The notes under the pieces were generated by a model that worked only from the letters and a program-made list of their open reading frames with translations, was not told where the DNA came from and made no database searches. A stretch of 44,122 nt of DNA, from contig ONOU01000038.1 in the NCBI GenBank assembly GCA_900319525.1, positions 1 to 44,122 of the forward strand. The letters run 5' to 3'. Source of the stretch: an uncultured Prevotellaceae bacterium (GTDB lineage: Bacteria > Bacteroidota > Bacteroidia > Bacteroidales > Muribaculaceae). Of the stretch, positions 8,908 to 17,889 are shown piece after piece. The first letter of the stretch is position 1. Each line of letters begins with the position of its first letter. Made by a program: the position numbers and the translations under genes.

Positions 8908-9185
8908 AAGAGTTGGATCCCATCCTTCACTCCCAGTTGCGGCTGGCGGTGATGTCTATCCTGATGAACGTGGACGAGGCCGACTTTGTCTATCTCAAGG
9001 AGAAGACCGAGTCCACGGCGGGCAACCTGAGCGTGCAACTCGACAAACTCTCCAATGCCGGTTACATCACCGTGACTAAGGGGTTTGTCGGCAAAAAGAC
9101 ACGCACCACCTGCCAGGTCACCGAGCAAGGCCGCACGGCCTTTGAGCAGTATGTCGAAGCATTGAAAGACTACCTGAACCTGTAA
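8904..9185 (+). CDS. winged-helix transcriptional regulator (HTH_34/PadR-MarR-like)
   Basis: A 93-aa single-domain DNA-binding protein. The order helix (LHSQLRLAVMSILM), helix (FVYLKEKTE), recognition helix (TAGNLSVQLDKLSNAGYITVTK) and wing (VGKKTRTTCQVTEQGRTAF) matches the HTH_34 family. It starts within the last codon of the membrane protein (ATGA overlap) and shares its promoter at 8142. It probably represses or activates its own operon. A hairpin lies about 25 bases after the stop. Confidence 0.88.
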   Translation: MKELDPILHSQLRLAVMSILMNVDEADFVYLKEKTESTAGNLSVQLDKLSNAGYITVTKGFVGKKTRTTCQVTEQGRTAFEQYVEALKDYLNL

Positions 9186-9208
9186 ATAGCCGATTCATTT
9201 AGTGATAG

Positions 9209-9238
9209 GAGCGCTCATCCATAGCAGGGTGGGCGCTT
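9209..9238. terminator. stem-loop between convergent genes
   Basis: Twelve-base arms 9209-9220 and 9227-9238 pair with a few G-T pairs around a 6-base loop (ATAGCA). It lies between the plus-strand regulator gene and the minus-strand methylase gene and can serve both. Confidence 0.6.
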
Positions 9239-9240
9239 CT

Positions 9241-10605
9241 TTACAGTATTTGGGGTTTCTCGTCGGGGGCGTGGGTGCTGAGGATGCGCAGGGGCTTGGG
9301 GTAGAGGTTGTTGGCGCGGTTGCCCAAGTTGTTGGCAAAGCCCAGGACAGCGCCCTCGTGGGCGATGAGGACGTAACCACGCGGGCCATCCACAGTGATG
9401 CTCTCGCCGCGCAGGTAGCGCAGGGCCGTCGTGTAATCCACCTCGCAGACGGAGAAAGCATCAGTGGCCCTTGCCGTTGACATGGCCAGCGCATGATGCG
9501 GGACTGTCTTGCGCCCCATCACGGTGGCCAGTTCCACCCCGGCGTGCAGCACATTCAACGAGGCGCGCAGGGCAGCCACCTCGCCACGTATATCCACTGG
9601 CACGGCAATACAAAGATCCCCCTGCTGCCCAATCATGTAATCATTGGGCGAATCGAGCCAATTTTTGCCGATTTCATCGGCTTTTTTTGTGTTTTTCTCT
9701 TTGGTGCGGATGCTCTGACAAGGGGCCTCGCCATCCTTGCGGAATACCGCCATAAACAGACCCTCGCCATCCACGCGGTGGGGCATGAATCGGTAGCAGC
9801 AGATGTCGCTGCCGATGGCAGGATGGATGTTCCAATCCGGTTCCACAGGCACTTCCAGCGACGTGGCGCCCAACTCGTTGACGATAAAATCGGCCATCTG
9901 CTCATTTTCCTGGCGGTTGTAGGTGCAGGTGCTGTAGATCAGCAAACCTCCAGGACGCAGGGCGGGCCACACGTCGGTGAGGATTTCGCGCTGGCGTTGG
10001 GCACACTGCTCGACCAGAGCGGGCGTCCACTGGGCAACAGCCTCGTCGTCCTTGCGCATCATGCCCTCGCCGCTGCACGGCACATCGGTGGCGATGACGT
10101 CAAAGAAGCTGTTGAGTTTGCCCACCTGGGCGGGTGCGTTACTCGTCACCACGCAGCGTGAGTTGCCCCAGCGGACGACATTATCGCCCAGGACGCGCGC
10201 TCGTGGCGGCACAATCTCATTGGCAACAATCATCGATCGCTGCGGCAAGGCCTGGATGGCTGCTGTTGTCTTGCCACCCGGGGCAGCACAAAGGTCCAGA
10301 TACCGTACCGGCTCATGAATGAGGCTATCGATCACATGAGCGATGAACATGGATGAGGCATCCTGGACGTAATAGCGCCCCGCATGCCAGTCGGTATCAA
10401 AAGTGAAGGACGGGCGATTGTCCAAGTAATAACCCTGGCCGCACCATGGCACGCGGCGTGCACGGTCGGGCACGCTCACGCCTCTCGTGGCGTTAACGCG
10501 CACAGCCACGCTGGGATCGCTCGACGTGATGGCATCTGCCAGTGCCTGCCACTCGTCGGGCAGCAGGTCGCGCAGTTGAGATATAAACAATTCTGGTAGT
10601 TTCAT
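9241..10605 (-). CDS. RsmF/NOL1-NOP2-Sun family RNA cytosine-C5 methyltransferase
   Basis: A 454-aa S-adenosylmethionine-dependent enzyme that methylates a cytosine in rRNA or tRNA. Seen: the SAM-binding motif DLCAAPGGKTTA, the PCSGEGM motif after DVIATDV, and the catalytic TCTYNRQENE; both motif Cys residues expected of m5C RNA methylases are present. The C-terminal 130 residues resemble the PUA-like/RNA-binding tail of RsmF. Two GTG codons lie before the ATG at 10605, but the promoter -7 box ends 5 bases upstream of that ATG, so it is the likely start and the mRNA is probably leaderless. Single-gene unit divergent from gyrB. Confidence 0.9.
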   Translation of the reverse strand: MKLPELFISQLRDLLPDEWQALADAITSSDPSVAVRVNATRGVSVPDRARRVPWCGQGYYLDNRPSFTFDTDWHAGRYYVQDASSMFIAHVIDSLIHEPVRYLDLCAAPGGKTTAAIQALPQRSMIVANEIVPPRARVLGDNVVRWGNSRCVVTSNAPAQVGKLNSFFDVIATDVPCSGEGMMRKDDEAVAQWTPALVEQCAQRQREILTDVWPALRPGGLLIYSTCTYNRQENEQMADFIVNELGATSLEVPVEPDWNIHPAIGSDICCYRFMPHRVDGEGLFMAVFRKDGEAPCQSIRTKEKNTKKADEIGKNWLDSPNDYMIGQQGDLCIAVPVDIRGEVAALRASLNVLHAGVELATVMGRKTVPHHALAMSTARATDAFSVCEVDYTTALRYLRGESITVDGPRGYVLIAHEGAVLGFANNLGNRANNLYPKPLRILSTHAPDEKPQIL

Positions 10606-10610
10606 CACCA

Positions 10611-10618
10611 CAAAGATA
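10611..10618 (-). promoter_or_regulatory. -7 box (TATCTTTG) of the RNA methylase gene
   Basis: Exact match on the minus strand, only 5 bases (TGGTG) from the ATG. The expected transcription start falls on or next to the start codon. A short AGTTTTC heptad array (10625-10645) lies directly upstream. Confidence 0.6.
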
Positions 10619-10624
10619 GTATAT

Positions 10625-10645
10625 AGTTTTCAGTTTTCAGTTTTT
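10625..10645. repeat. 7-bp tandem repeat (3 units, AGTTTTC)
   Basis: AGTTTTC, AGTTTTC, AGTTTTT directly upstream of the -7 box of the RNA methylase gene, where the -33 region should be. Confidence 0.5.
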
Positions 10646-10840
10646 TTGTTGCAAGAGTGCTCCTAACTTAATCGTGTTTTTCATCCAAATCCCTAGTTTT
10701 TACCCCACATTTGGACAAAAATCCATGTTTTTGCACTTTCTTGCCACATGATTTGCCGAGGATGCAAAAAGGCTGAACTCTCGCCCTTGGAATTAGGGTT
10801 TTTTAAGGATTTAGGACATCGGTTAATGGCCGATTTTTTG

Positions 10841-12870
<2,030 letters not shown>

Positions 12871-12875
<5 letters not shown>

Positions 12876-12900
12876 TTGCCTGCTTGTGCAGGCAATTAAG
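12871..12900 (+). terminator. perfect hairpin over the gyrB stop codon
   Basis: CTTAATTGCCTGC (12871-12883), loop TTGT, GCAGGCAATTAAG (12888-12900): a perfect 13-bp stem including the TAA stop. No T-run; it is followed by a heptad array. It may be an RNA-processing or 3'-end protection element. Confidence 0.65.
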
Positions 12901-12902
12901 AG

Positions 12903-12946
12903 GTCTAGAGTCTAAGGTTTAGAGTTTAGAGCTTAGAGGTTTAGGG
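12903..12946. repeat. 7-bp tandem repeat array (6 units, GTTTAGA type)
   Basis: GTCTAGA, GTCTAAG, GTTTAGA, GTTTAGA, GCTTAGA, then one extra G and GTTTAGG. It follows the hairpin at the gyrB stop and starts with the same sequence as the array after obgE. Confidence 0.75.
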
Positions 12947-13001
12947 AGCCTTTGGCTACGTGGGGCGTAATCCCCACGACGATATATATTTTTCTTCTAC
13001 A

Positions 13002-13040
13002 ACCCCAGTATTGCCTACAGCAACGCTGGGGTCATTTTTT
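13002..13040 (+). terminator. rho-independent terminator of gyrB
   Basis: ACCCCAG (13002-13008) pairs with CTGGGGT (13026-13032), with an inner TTGC/GCAA stem, followed by CATTTTTT. Confidence 0.75.
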
Positions 13041-13074
13041 AAAACAACAAAATTTGATACCCAAAATATGAGCC

Positions 13075-13120
13075 ATAATTTGCCACGAGATGGTAAAAAT
13101 GACGTTTCGTGGCAAATTAT
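13075..13120. repeat. perfect 14-bp inverted repeat (REP-like palindrome)
   Basis: ATAATTTGCCACGA (13075-13088) and its exact complement TCGTGGCAAATTAT (13107-13120) are separated by 18 bases. It follows the gyrB terminator, so it is not needed for termination of that gene. Confidence 0.75.
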
Positions 13121-13229
13121 AAGATAGTTTTTGGATGTTTATGGTGGTGTTTGTTCTCTTGATGAGACGATAAAGGCACAGCGATGGGGCAGATTGTCCC
13201 GATGCTGTATTGTTGTATCCACTCTTACA

Positions 13230-14420
13230 CTACCACCTGACTTCGGGTGATAGGGTGATCTGACGGGACTCGCCGTTGGCAGTGATTATATCCAGTGTGA
13301 TTTGAGGCACTTCATCGATGCGGTATTCTTCTTCCCAGGAGTAGTCCTCCACGGGCCTGCCATTGATAGCGATGATGCGGTCGTTTAATTGCAGCCCGGC
13401 ACGGGCGGCGTCTCCATCGCGCGTGAGCGATGAAACAATCCAGCCCTTGCCGATGTCGGTGCGGTTTCTGAAATCGAAGTCATAGGTAGCCTTGACGGGT
13501 TGGTCTGCCTTGAAACGCTTGAGGTAGAGAACACTGTGCGGAATGTCAATAATCAGATTGAACTTGGATAACACCTTATTGCCGATGATGCCGACATAAT
13601 CCTTCTGGCCAAAGACGCCTGTTCCGTCGGGCAAATAGGAAATCACCTCGTTGCTGGTGGTGTCAGAGCCGATGACGATGCGCTGTGACTGCATCTCGAT
13701 AATCGACTCTTGTGACTTGTCTCCAATGCCAAACTGCGTCATCTCCTTAACATATCTCTTGCCTGACAGCGATTCAAGTCCGTACTGCTTAACGGTACTT
13801 GCCGTGAAGTCGACTGCGGCACCTGAGCCCGTGTCCACAAGAAACCAACCCTGGATGCTCTTGCCGCCAACGAGGACCTCGGCCTGAACCTGGATTCGGT
13901 GGTCATGGCAACGGATCGGCAATTTCTCATAATCCTCGACCAGTGGATTTCCATCCTTGTAATACTTCAAGAAACTGTGCTCAAAGTTGATTTCCAACGG
14001 ATGCTGCTCAATGTCCTTGATGCCCCAGATGCCATCGACATGGCAATCCACCACATCCCTCAACTTGAAAATCGGCACAATCTGGTAAGTGCTCTTTAAC
14101 GACCCGATGCTCAACGGTGTAAGGTCCATGATGACGCGCACGCTGGTGCCGCCGGCGGCGCCCCCTGTCCTTGCCCGGCCGAGGCTCTGCGGATGCCATT
14201 CCGAGGCCGAGAGATAGACACTGTCGATGCCGAACAGGTCAGAGCCTCCCGTGTCAAAGATAACGTTGGCCTGATGTTCATTATTGATACAAGCAGGGAG
14301 ATAGAGATGCCCACGGTACAGGAACGGGATGCTATCATTGCCCCAAGCCACTGCAACCCATGACCAAAGTACGGCCAGGACGATGATAAGCAATCGCTGA
14401 TTATTTTTTAAAAACATCAT
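13230..14420 (-). CDS. secreted aspartyl-type protease with C-terminal PDZ domain
   Basis: A 396-aa protein with an N-terminal hydrophobic signal/anchor (LLIIVLAVLWSWVAVAWG). Two retropepsin-like half-domains each carry a DTG catalytic motif (IFDTGGSD near residue 55, LVDTGSGAAVDF near 195), followed by hydrophobic strands ending in GIIGNKVLSKFNLIID. Residues from about 325 form a PDZ domain (GWIVSSLTRDGDAARAGLQLNDRIIAINGRPV). Bacteroidota have many such aspartyl/PDZ proteins in the periplasm, with poorly known substrates. It starts about 130 bases after the M56 peptidase gene on the same strand, with a stem-loop between, and may belong to the BlaI-controlled unit. Confidence 0.85.
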   Translation of the reverse strand: MMFLKNNQRLLIIVLAVLWSWVAVAWGNDSIPFLYRGHLYLPACINNEHQANVIFDTGGSDLFGIDSVYLSASEWHPQSLGRARTGGAAGGTSVRVIMDLTPLSIGSLKSTYQIVPIFKLRDVVDCHVDGIWGIKDIEQHPLEINFEHSFLKYYKDGNPLVEDYEKLPIRCHDHRIQVQAEVLVGGKSIQGWFLVDTGSGAAVDFTASTVKQYGLESLSGKRYVKEMTQFGIGDKSQESIIEMQSQRIVIGSDTTSNEVISYLPDGTGVFGQKDYVGIIGNKVLSKFNLIIDIPHSVLYLKRFKADQPVKATYDFDFRNRTDIGKGWIVSSLTRDGDAARAGLQLNDRIIAINGRPVEDYSWEEEYRIDEVPQITLDIITANGESRQITLSPEVRW

Positions 14421-14454
14421 CTATGATAATTGAGTATATAATTCAAGCACACCT

Positions 14455-14495
14455 AGCGTGAGTCCAATGACATCTAATCATAGAACTCACGCTAC
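14455..14495 (-). other. intercistronic stem-loop between M56 and aspartyl protease genes
   Basis: TAGCGTGAGT (14455-14464) and ACTCACGCTA (14486-14495) pair perfectly around a 21-base loop. No T-run follows on the minus strand, so it may be a partial terminator or processing site within the unit. Confidence 0.6.
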
Positions 14496-14553
14496 TGTAA
14501 TCACATAGGATCATCAACTTTATATTAACAAATTAAAAGGCTTGATGCTGGAC

Positions 14554-15969
14554 CTACTGCTCCTGGGATTTATCGTCCTTTCCCTGGAGTTTGGCGGTGC
14601 CATGCACGGCTGGCGTGTTTTGTGTCTCAGCGGGATTTCCGGGCAGGGTGTACCACACTGATACGGCTTCACCGTCCTGGCGGCCAGGTTCAAACTTGGG
14701 CAAGGCTTTGACAACACGGACTGCCTCAGCATCCAGTTCCTCACTAATCGGGCGAACTACCTTGACTTCTCCCACCTGACCGGTCTTGTCAATAATAAAC
14801 TGAACAATGACACGGCCTTCAATATCGTTCTTTGCGGCCTCAGGGGGATATTTGATGTTTCCCTGCAGGTATCTCATCAGTCCGGCTTCTCCACCCGGGA
14901 ATCGGGGCATCTGCTCGACAGAGTTATAGACCTTATTATCGGACTGTGGTTCAGCATTTTGGGGAGCCTGCTCCTCGGTATTCACTTCGACAGCCTCGGG
15001 AACGGCGTCAGCCTCGACAGGCTGGGTAGCGGCCTCGGCCTGGGCGGGTTCAGGCAGCGCTACAGGAGCGGGAGTCACATGGGCTGGTTGGTTGGTCACT
15101 ACTGCTGCTACACTCTTGGGGTTGGCAAAGGCCAACAGCGCCAATGCTATCGCGGGCACCGCAGCCAGCGCACGCAACATCTTCCATCGGCTGCTTTTGT
15201 TCATCGTCATCATACGGATTCGTTTTTTTAGAGATTGATAATTGAAGTTATTTGCCATCGAGAATAGCTGGTCCCCGACGGACTTTCGTATGAGCAGCAA
15301 CTGGTACTGCTTCACGTCGACGCCTTGGTTAAGTACGGCCTCGTCGGCCTCGTATTCATGCACTTGTCGCAATTCTCGTCCCAGGAGCCAGGCGGCAGGG
15401 TTCCACCACTGGAACAGCATCACCGCGCTCCAGAACATCACGTCCAGGGAATGGTGCAGGGCGATATGTGCCTGCTCGTGAATCAAGATCTCACGCGGGT
15501 TGTCGCGATAGTCCTGCTCATTGATTACGATGTGGCTGAAGTAACTGAACGGGGACATGTCGCCAGGCACCACATACAGGGTGGCACCGCCGGGAAGCGC
15601 CTCGCGACGGCCTTTCTTCATCAGGCGACGCAGATTCCATTGGCCATGCAGGAGCCATGCGGCCACCAGTACCATCCCAATGAAATAGACCACAGTGGCG
15701 ATGCCCGTCCCGCTCAAGGACGTCTGCGGGGTAGCGACTTGACCATTGGGCGTAACGATCAGGTCCTCGAGCACCACCATCTGCTGGGCAACCGGTGCTG
15801 CGACATCCAGCGACAGACGCACCCACGGCAACACCATAGCGAGCGTCATAGCCGTGAGCAGCGCCACGCGGTTGAAGCGGTGGAAGGTCTCACGGCTGAG
15901 TAGCAACTTCCACAACAGGTAGAAGGCGATGAGGCACAGGCCCACTTTGATCTGATAGATGAGAAACAT
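14554..15969 (-). CDS. BlaR1/M56-family membrane metallopeptidase with TonB C-terminal domain
   Basis: A 471-aa sensor-type protein. The N-terminal half has membrane helices at about 5-23, 35-52 and 92-107 and the zinc motif HEQAH (164-168) followed by LHHSLDVMFW, as in BlaR1/MecR1. A further helix (ALAAVPAIALALLAF) leads to a Pro/Ala/Glu-rich linker, and the last 95 residues are a TonB C-terminal fold (GRVIVQFIIDKTGQVGEVKVVRPI...LPKFEPGRQDGEAVSVWY). There is no penicillin-binding sensor domain. The start 13 bases after the blaI stop is used; the longer frame overlaps blaI. By analogy with BlaR1, a signal would trigger cleavage of the BlaI partner; what is sensed is unknown. Confidence 0.88.
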   Translation of the reverse strand: MFLIYQIKVGLCLIAFYLLWKLLLSRETFHRFNRVALLTAMTLAMVLPWVRLSLDVAAPVAQQMVVLEDLIVTPNGQVATPQTSLSGTGIATVVYFIGMVLVAAWLLHGQWNLRRLMKKGRREALPGGATLYVVPGDMSPFSYFSHIVINEQDYRDNPREILIHEQAHIALHHSLDVMFWSAVMLFQWWNPAAWLLGRELRQVHEYEADEAVLNQGVDVKQYQLLLIRKSVGDQLFSMANNFNYQSLKKRIRMMTMNKSSRWKMLRALAAVPAIALALLAFANPKSVAAVVTNQPAHVTPAPVALPEPAQAEAATQPVEADAVPEAVEVNTEEQAPQNAEPQSDNKVYNSVEQMPRFPGGEAGLMRYLQGNIKYPPEAAKNDIEGRVIVQFIIDKTGQVGEVKVVRPISEELDAEAVRVVKALPKFEPGRQDGEAVSVWYTLPGNPAETQNTPAVHGTAKLQGKDDKSQEQ

Positions 15970-15982
15970 GGCAATGCATAGT

Positions 15983-16351
15983 TTACTGTTGGTTGTTCTC
16001 TTCCACTTCACGAATGAGTTCCTTCAGGTCATCGATGCTGACCTTTTCACTCTTGACAAGCGCCGAGACGGCACTCAGGTAGGATTTGCCGAAGAACTTG
16101 TTGATCACGCCCTCCAACGAGCCTCCGCGGTACTCATCGCGGCTGATGCGGGCAAAATACTGGAAGCAACGCGCCGTGATGGCCTTGTGACCCAGGAAGC
16201 CTTTTTCCTCCAGTATCTTCATCAATGTAGCCAGGGTATTCACATGGGGGCGGGGCTCGTCATAATAAGCCTGCAACTCGCGCACCAGCAAGGGGCCGTG
16301 GTCCCACATCCGCTCCATGATTTCCTCTTCTTTTTGGGTTAACTGTTTCAT
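15983..16351 (-). CDS. BlaI/MecI/CopY-family repressor
   Basis: A 122-aa repressor with the family's N-terminal winged helix (LTQKEEEIMERMWDHGPLLVRELQAYY...TLATLMKILEEKGFLGHK) and a helical dimer tail (LVKSEKVSIDDLKELIREVEE). It is 13 bases upstream of the M56 peptidase gene, the classical blaI-blaR1 order. Its promoter carries several TTAGTT/AACTAA half-sites, so autoregulation is very likely. The usual cleavage target within the dimer domain cannot be pinned down by eye. Confidence 0.93.
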   Translation of the reverse strand: MKQLTQKEEEIMERMWDHGPLLVRELQAYYDEPRPHVNTLATLMKILEEKGFLGHKAITARCFQYFARISRDEYRGGSLEGVINKFFGKSYLSAVSALVKSEKVSIDDLKELIREVEENNQQ

Positions 16352-16380
16352 TTTTCGAGCCTTTTATAAGTTTGACACCG

Positions 16381-16413
16381 CAAATTAACTAAACGAATTA
16401 GTTATAAGACAAA
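16381..16413 (-). promoter_or_regulatory. promoter of the blaI operon
   Basis: On the minus strand: TTTG at 16413-16410, 21 bases, then TTAATTTG at 16388-16381 (one mismatch to TAnnTTTG). The leader is about 25 bases. The first operator palindrome fills the spacer and overlaps the -7 box. Confidence 0.65.
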
Positions 16414-16446
16414 TTATTTTAGTTAATAAAACTAAAAACATTAGTT
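16386..16446. promoter_or_regulatory. BlaI-type operator cluster
   Basis: Palindrome 1 is TAACTAA-N5-TTAGTTA (16386-16404). Palindrome 2 is TTTTAGTT-N5-AACTAAAA (16417-16437). A lone TTAGTT follows at 16441-16446. All share the half-site TTAGTT, five copies in 60 bases, placed on the blaI promoter. Confidence 0.75.
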
Positions 16447-16551
16447 TTTGATCGTTGAAACAGGAAAAAGCGGGAAAAACCGATTTGATATGAAAATTGC
16501 CCCAAGGATAATAAAAAGAATGAATTTTTTTATTCTGCGCTCGGCTTGCAG

Positions 16552-16559
16552 TATCTTTG
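16552..16559 (+). promoter_or_regulatory. -7 box (TATCTTTG) of the MATE gene
   Basis: Exact match, 5 bases (CAGGC) before the ATG at 16565, the same spacing as at the RNA methylase gene. Confidence 0.6.
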
Positions 16560-16564
16560 CAGGC

Positions 16565-17866
16565 ATGAAAGAGGGCATGAATCGGGAGATATTGAGGATT
16601 GCGTTGCCGGCGATTGTGGCCAACATTACCGTACCGCTGCTGGGACTGGTGGACACGGCAATCGCCGGGCACCTGGGCGACAAGGTGTTTATCGGCGCCG
16701 TCGCGGTGGGCGCGATGATGTTCAACCTGGTGTACTGGAACTTCGGGTTCCTGCGCATGAGCACATCGGGCATGACAGCCCAGACCTGCGGCAGCGGCGA
16801 CTTCAACGAGAGCGCCAAGCTGCTGGGCGAGTCCACGGCACTGGCCATCGTCATCTCGGCCCTCATCATCGCGCTGCAGTGGCCCATCCGCCTGCTGCTG
16901 TTGTGGATCATCGGGCCCTCACCCGAAGTTACCTCGCTGGCCATCACCTATTTCACCATCTGCATCTGGGGCGTGCCGCCCGTGCTGGTGATGATGGCCT
17001 TCAAGGGGTGGCTGCTGGGCATGCAGGACTCGCAGAGCGCGATGTGGATTTCCATCATGACCAACGTCTTTAACATCGGGGCGAGTCTGATCTGCGTCTA
17101 TCTGCTGAAGATGGGCTTCACGGGCATCGCCGTGGGCACGCTGGCTGGCGAGTGGCTCGGGCTGCTGTATGCCGCCCTGACGGTGCAGCGCAAGTTCCCG
17201 CGCCTGAACGGCCTGCTGGACTGGCGCCGCGTATGGCGCTTCAAGGGCGCCGGGCGCTACTTCAGGGTGAGCCGCGACATCTTTGTGCGCAGCTTCCTGC
17301 TGATGACCGTCAGCCTGGCCTTCGTCTCGATTGGTGCGCGTAGCGGTGACCTCATCCTTGCCGTCAATGCCCTGATTCTTCAACTCTTTACCCTCTACAG
17401 CCACTTCATGGACGGCATCGCCTTTGCCGGTGAGGCTGTCGTGGGCAAGTACTACGGCCGTGGCGACATGGCACGCATGAGGCGATGCGTGCGGCTGCTG
17501 TTCCTGTGGGGACTGGGCGTGGCCGCCGTGTTCACTTTGATTTACTCCTTCCCGCGCGTGGCCTTCGGCCTGTTGACCGACCAGCAGGGCGTCATCGAGG
17601 CCGCGATGGACTACCGCGTGTGGTGCGCGCTCATTCCCGCCGCCGGCATGGCCGCCTTTGTGTGGGACGGCGTTTTTATCAGCCTCACGCGCTCGATGGG
17701 CATGCTCATCTCGGCCTTTATCGCATGGACGCTGTTCTTTGTCATCTACTGGATCACCCCCGAGGCATGGGGCAACAACCGCCTGTGGATCGCCTACCTG
17801 AGTTTCCTGGCCCTGCGCGGCATCATCCAGACCATCCTCTACAGCGGCTACTCCCGCAACTTTTAA
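16565..17866 (+). CDS. MATE-family efflux transporter (DinF-like)
   Basis: A 433-aa inner-membrane antiporter with about 12 helices in two similar halves; the N-terminus NREILRIALPAIVANITVPLLGLVDTAIAGHLG is diagnostic for the DinF branch of MATE exporters, which expel cationic drugs or metabolites against sodium or protons. The open frame extends upstream to a TTG at 16448, but that passes through the promoter. Two ATGs remain, 16565 (leaderless) and 16577 (the usual family start, MNREIL); 16565 is chosen with low certainty. It is divergent from blaI and ends 24 bases from the convergent M6 peptidase gene. Confidence 0.92.
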   Translation: MKEGMNREILRIALPAIVANITVPLLGLVDTAIAGHLGDKVFIGAVAVGAMMFNLVYWNFGFLRMSTSGMTAQTCGSGDFNESAKLLGESTALAIVISALIIALQWPIRLLLLWIIGPSPEVTSLAITYFTICIWGVPPVLVMMAFKGWLLGMQDSQSAMWISIMTNVFNIGASLICVYLLKMGFTGIAVGTLAGEWLGLLYAALTVQRKFPRLNGLLDWRRVWRFKGAGRYFRVSRDIFVRSFLLMTVSLAFVSIGARSGDLILAVNALILQLFTLYSHFMDGIAFAGEAVVGKYYGRGDMARMRRCVRLLFLWGLGVAAVFTLIYSFPRVAFGLLTDQQGVIEAAMDYRVWCALIPAAGMAAFVWDGVFISLTRSMGMLISAFIAWTLFFVIYWITPEAWGNNRLWIAYLSFLALRGIIQTILYSGYSRNF

Positions 17867-17889
17867 AAAGGAAGACTATAAAGACAAAT

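Larger units (their letters stand above)
12876..13229. other. gyrB-protease intergenic region rich in secondary structure
   Basis: No gene. In order: the stop-codon hairpin, the heptad array, a small hairpin GTGGGG/CCCCAC (12960-12977), the gyrB terminator (13002-13040), a perfect 14-bp inverted repeat (13075-13120) and a weak hairpin CAGCGAT...ATGCTG (13179-13207) that may end the minus-strand protease gene. Confidence 0.6.

Noticed and set aside
16448-16564. N-terminal extension of the MATE protein from the TTG at 16448
   Set aside because: It runs through the -7 box and the family begins at or near MNREIL.
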